This document shows positions 52,214-52,792 of a DNA stretch of 52,792 nucleotides, one piece after another. The stretch is from an uncultured Pseudomonadales bacterium (GTDB lineage: Bacteria > Pseudomonadota > Gammaproteobacteria > Pseudomonadales > Cellvibrionaceae). A program made the position numbers and the translations under genes. The notes beneath the pieces are model-generated. The model made no database searches and was not told where the DNA came from. It saw only the letters and a list, made by a program, of their open reading frames with translations. The stretch spans positions 1 through 52,792 of the forward strand of contig CANLTI010000035.1 of NCBI GenBank assembly GCA_947494095.1, read 5' to 3'. Each line of letters starts with the position of its first letter. Position 1 is the stretch's first letter.

Positions 52214-52599
52214 AGATCAAACAGCCTAGGTTACGAATGCTTGCCGGGCCCAATGGATCTGGCAAAAGCACGCTTAAGAATGTGATAGGTTCCAAGTTAT
52301 TGGGTGCATTTATTAATGCCGATGAATTGGAGGCTGATGCAAATGCTGCAGGCTTCGTTAACTTTAATGATTACAATATTAATATTGAGTATTCTGCGCT
52401 AGCACAATATTGCAAAAACCATAGTATTTTAAAAAAACATGGTTTAGCCGATGACATTGCTAAGCTTAATTATGGCAGTAACAGTTTACTGTTGAATGGA
52501 TTCACATTGAATTCTTATCATGCCTCTGCAATATGTAATTATATTCGTGAACAATTACTTAAGCTTAGGCAGTCTTTTTCTGTAACTACTCAGCCATAA
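52210..52599 (+). pseudogene. Zeta-toxin-like P-loop kinase, C-terminally truncated
   Basis: The N-terminal half is typical of chromosomal zeta-toxin-family proteins: Walker A LAGPNGSGKSTLKNVI (11-26), then FINADELEADANAAG with the acidic catalytic position, and FTLNSYHASAICNYIREQLL, then QSFS. Family members run about 190-200 residues and continue with a FETVMSHP-type block and the nucleotide-binding C-terminal half. Here the frame reads VTTQP and stops at residue 129, and no frame downstream restores the family sequence. The gene is probably inactive, although its antitoxin-like partner is intact. Confidence 0.75.
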
Positions 52600-52792
52600 A
52601 CTGTCCAAATAACAACCAGAATATGGGTCTCGTAAATTTATCCAGTTAAAAGGGTATGCATTATCGATAAGTCATATACACTATGCGACTTATATTGAAC
52701 TACGTATGTATTCCTCTATCAATAGCCATCCGATTTATGACGAAGTTACCCGAGTTAAGCTCAATCAGTAACGAAGAGAAAGACGAGCTCAT
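52600..52792 (+). other. Right edge, unassigned
   Basis: After the zeta-like fragment a frame without a start codon (52613-52771) reads PEYGSRKFIQLKGYALSISH and onward to a stop. It may be the tail of another broken gene, but I cannot name it. Confidence 0.35.

Overview
The window looks like the chromosome of a marine or plant-polymer-degrading gammaproteobacterium of the Cellvibrionaceae type (Saccharophagus, Teredinibacter or Cellvibrio relatives). This is inferred from a very large secreted esterase with three polyserine linkers and a carbohydrate-binding module, the gene orders thiD-thiE-hemL and trmJ-iscR, and a moderate GC content. I ran no database search.

Layout. At 1-9.9 kb, after a short tandem repeat and a truncated mobile element, come trmJ and then one Fe-S assembly operon, iscR-iscS-sufB-sufC-sufD-sufS-sufA-sufT-sufE. 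It is headed by a promoter carrying two IscR type-1-like operators. At 10-12 kb lie a small unknown gene, a Dps-like gene and about 1.1 kb of repeat-rich noncoding DNA. At 12-21.3 kb a seven-gene minus-strand signalling cluster holds three membrane sensors without any output domain (dCache-PAS-PAS, an ethylene-receptor-like copper-binding domain, and CHASE), a PAS histidine kinase, a lone receiver and two receiver-kinase fusions. No DNA-binding output is present. At 21.5-24.4 kb is thiD-thiE-hemL, with a ThiD that has lost its catalytic motifs. At 25-31 kb are a DUF4136 lipoprotein, two paralogous S41 peptidase lipoproteins, an unknown lipoprotein and a LysR regulator. At 31.5-39 kb are housekeeping genes: a cold-shock protein, rsmC, rsuA, folD, a Pro-Arg-His tRNA operon, a membrane protein, a retropepsin-like protease, a cysteine-less CnoX and serC. 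A decayed serA follows serC.

At 40-43.2 kb is the multidomain esterase. The 43.2-48.7 kb stretch is an accessory island bounded by two copies of a terminator-like sequence. It holds a collapsed integron integrase, an attI-like site interrupted by a small transposon-derived element, one convincing attC site, cassette-like small genes, short stem-loop repeats and an orphan Imm49-like immunity gene. Then come ilvD, a DUF2971 gene with an in-frame stop, and a small gene followed by a truncated zeta-toxin-like gene at the right edge.

A family of MITEs is scattered through the intergenic spaces. Its ends read GTAACTATTCAG / CTGAATAGTTAC. Two copies have perfect 8-bp target duplications and a third has a 7-of-8 match, which points to mobilisation by an IS66-type transposase. 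The strongest candidate for a novel system is the signalling cluster at 12-21 kb, whose sensory modules appear to have been split away from kinases.
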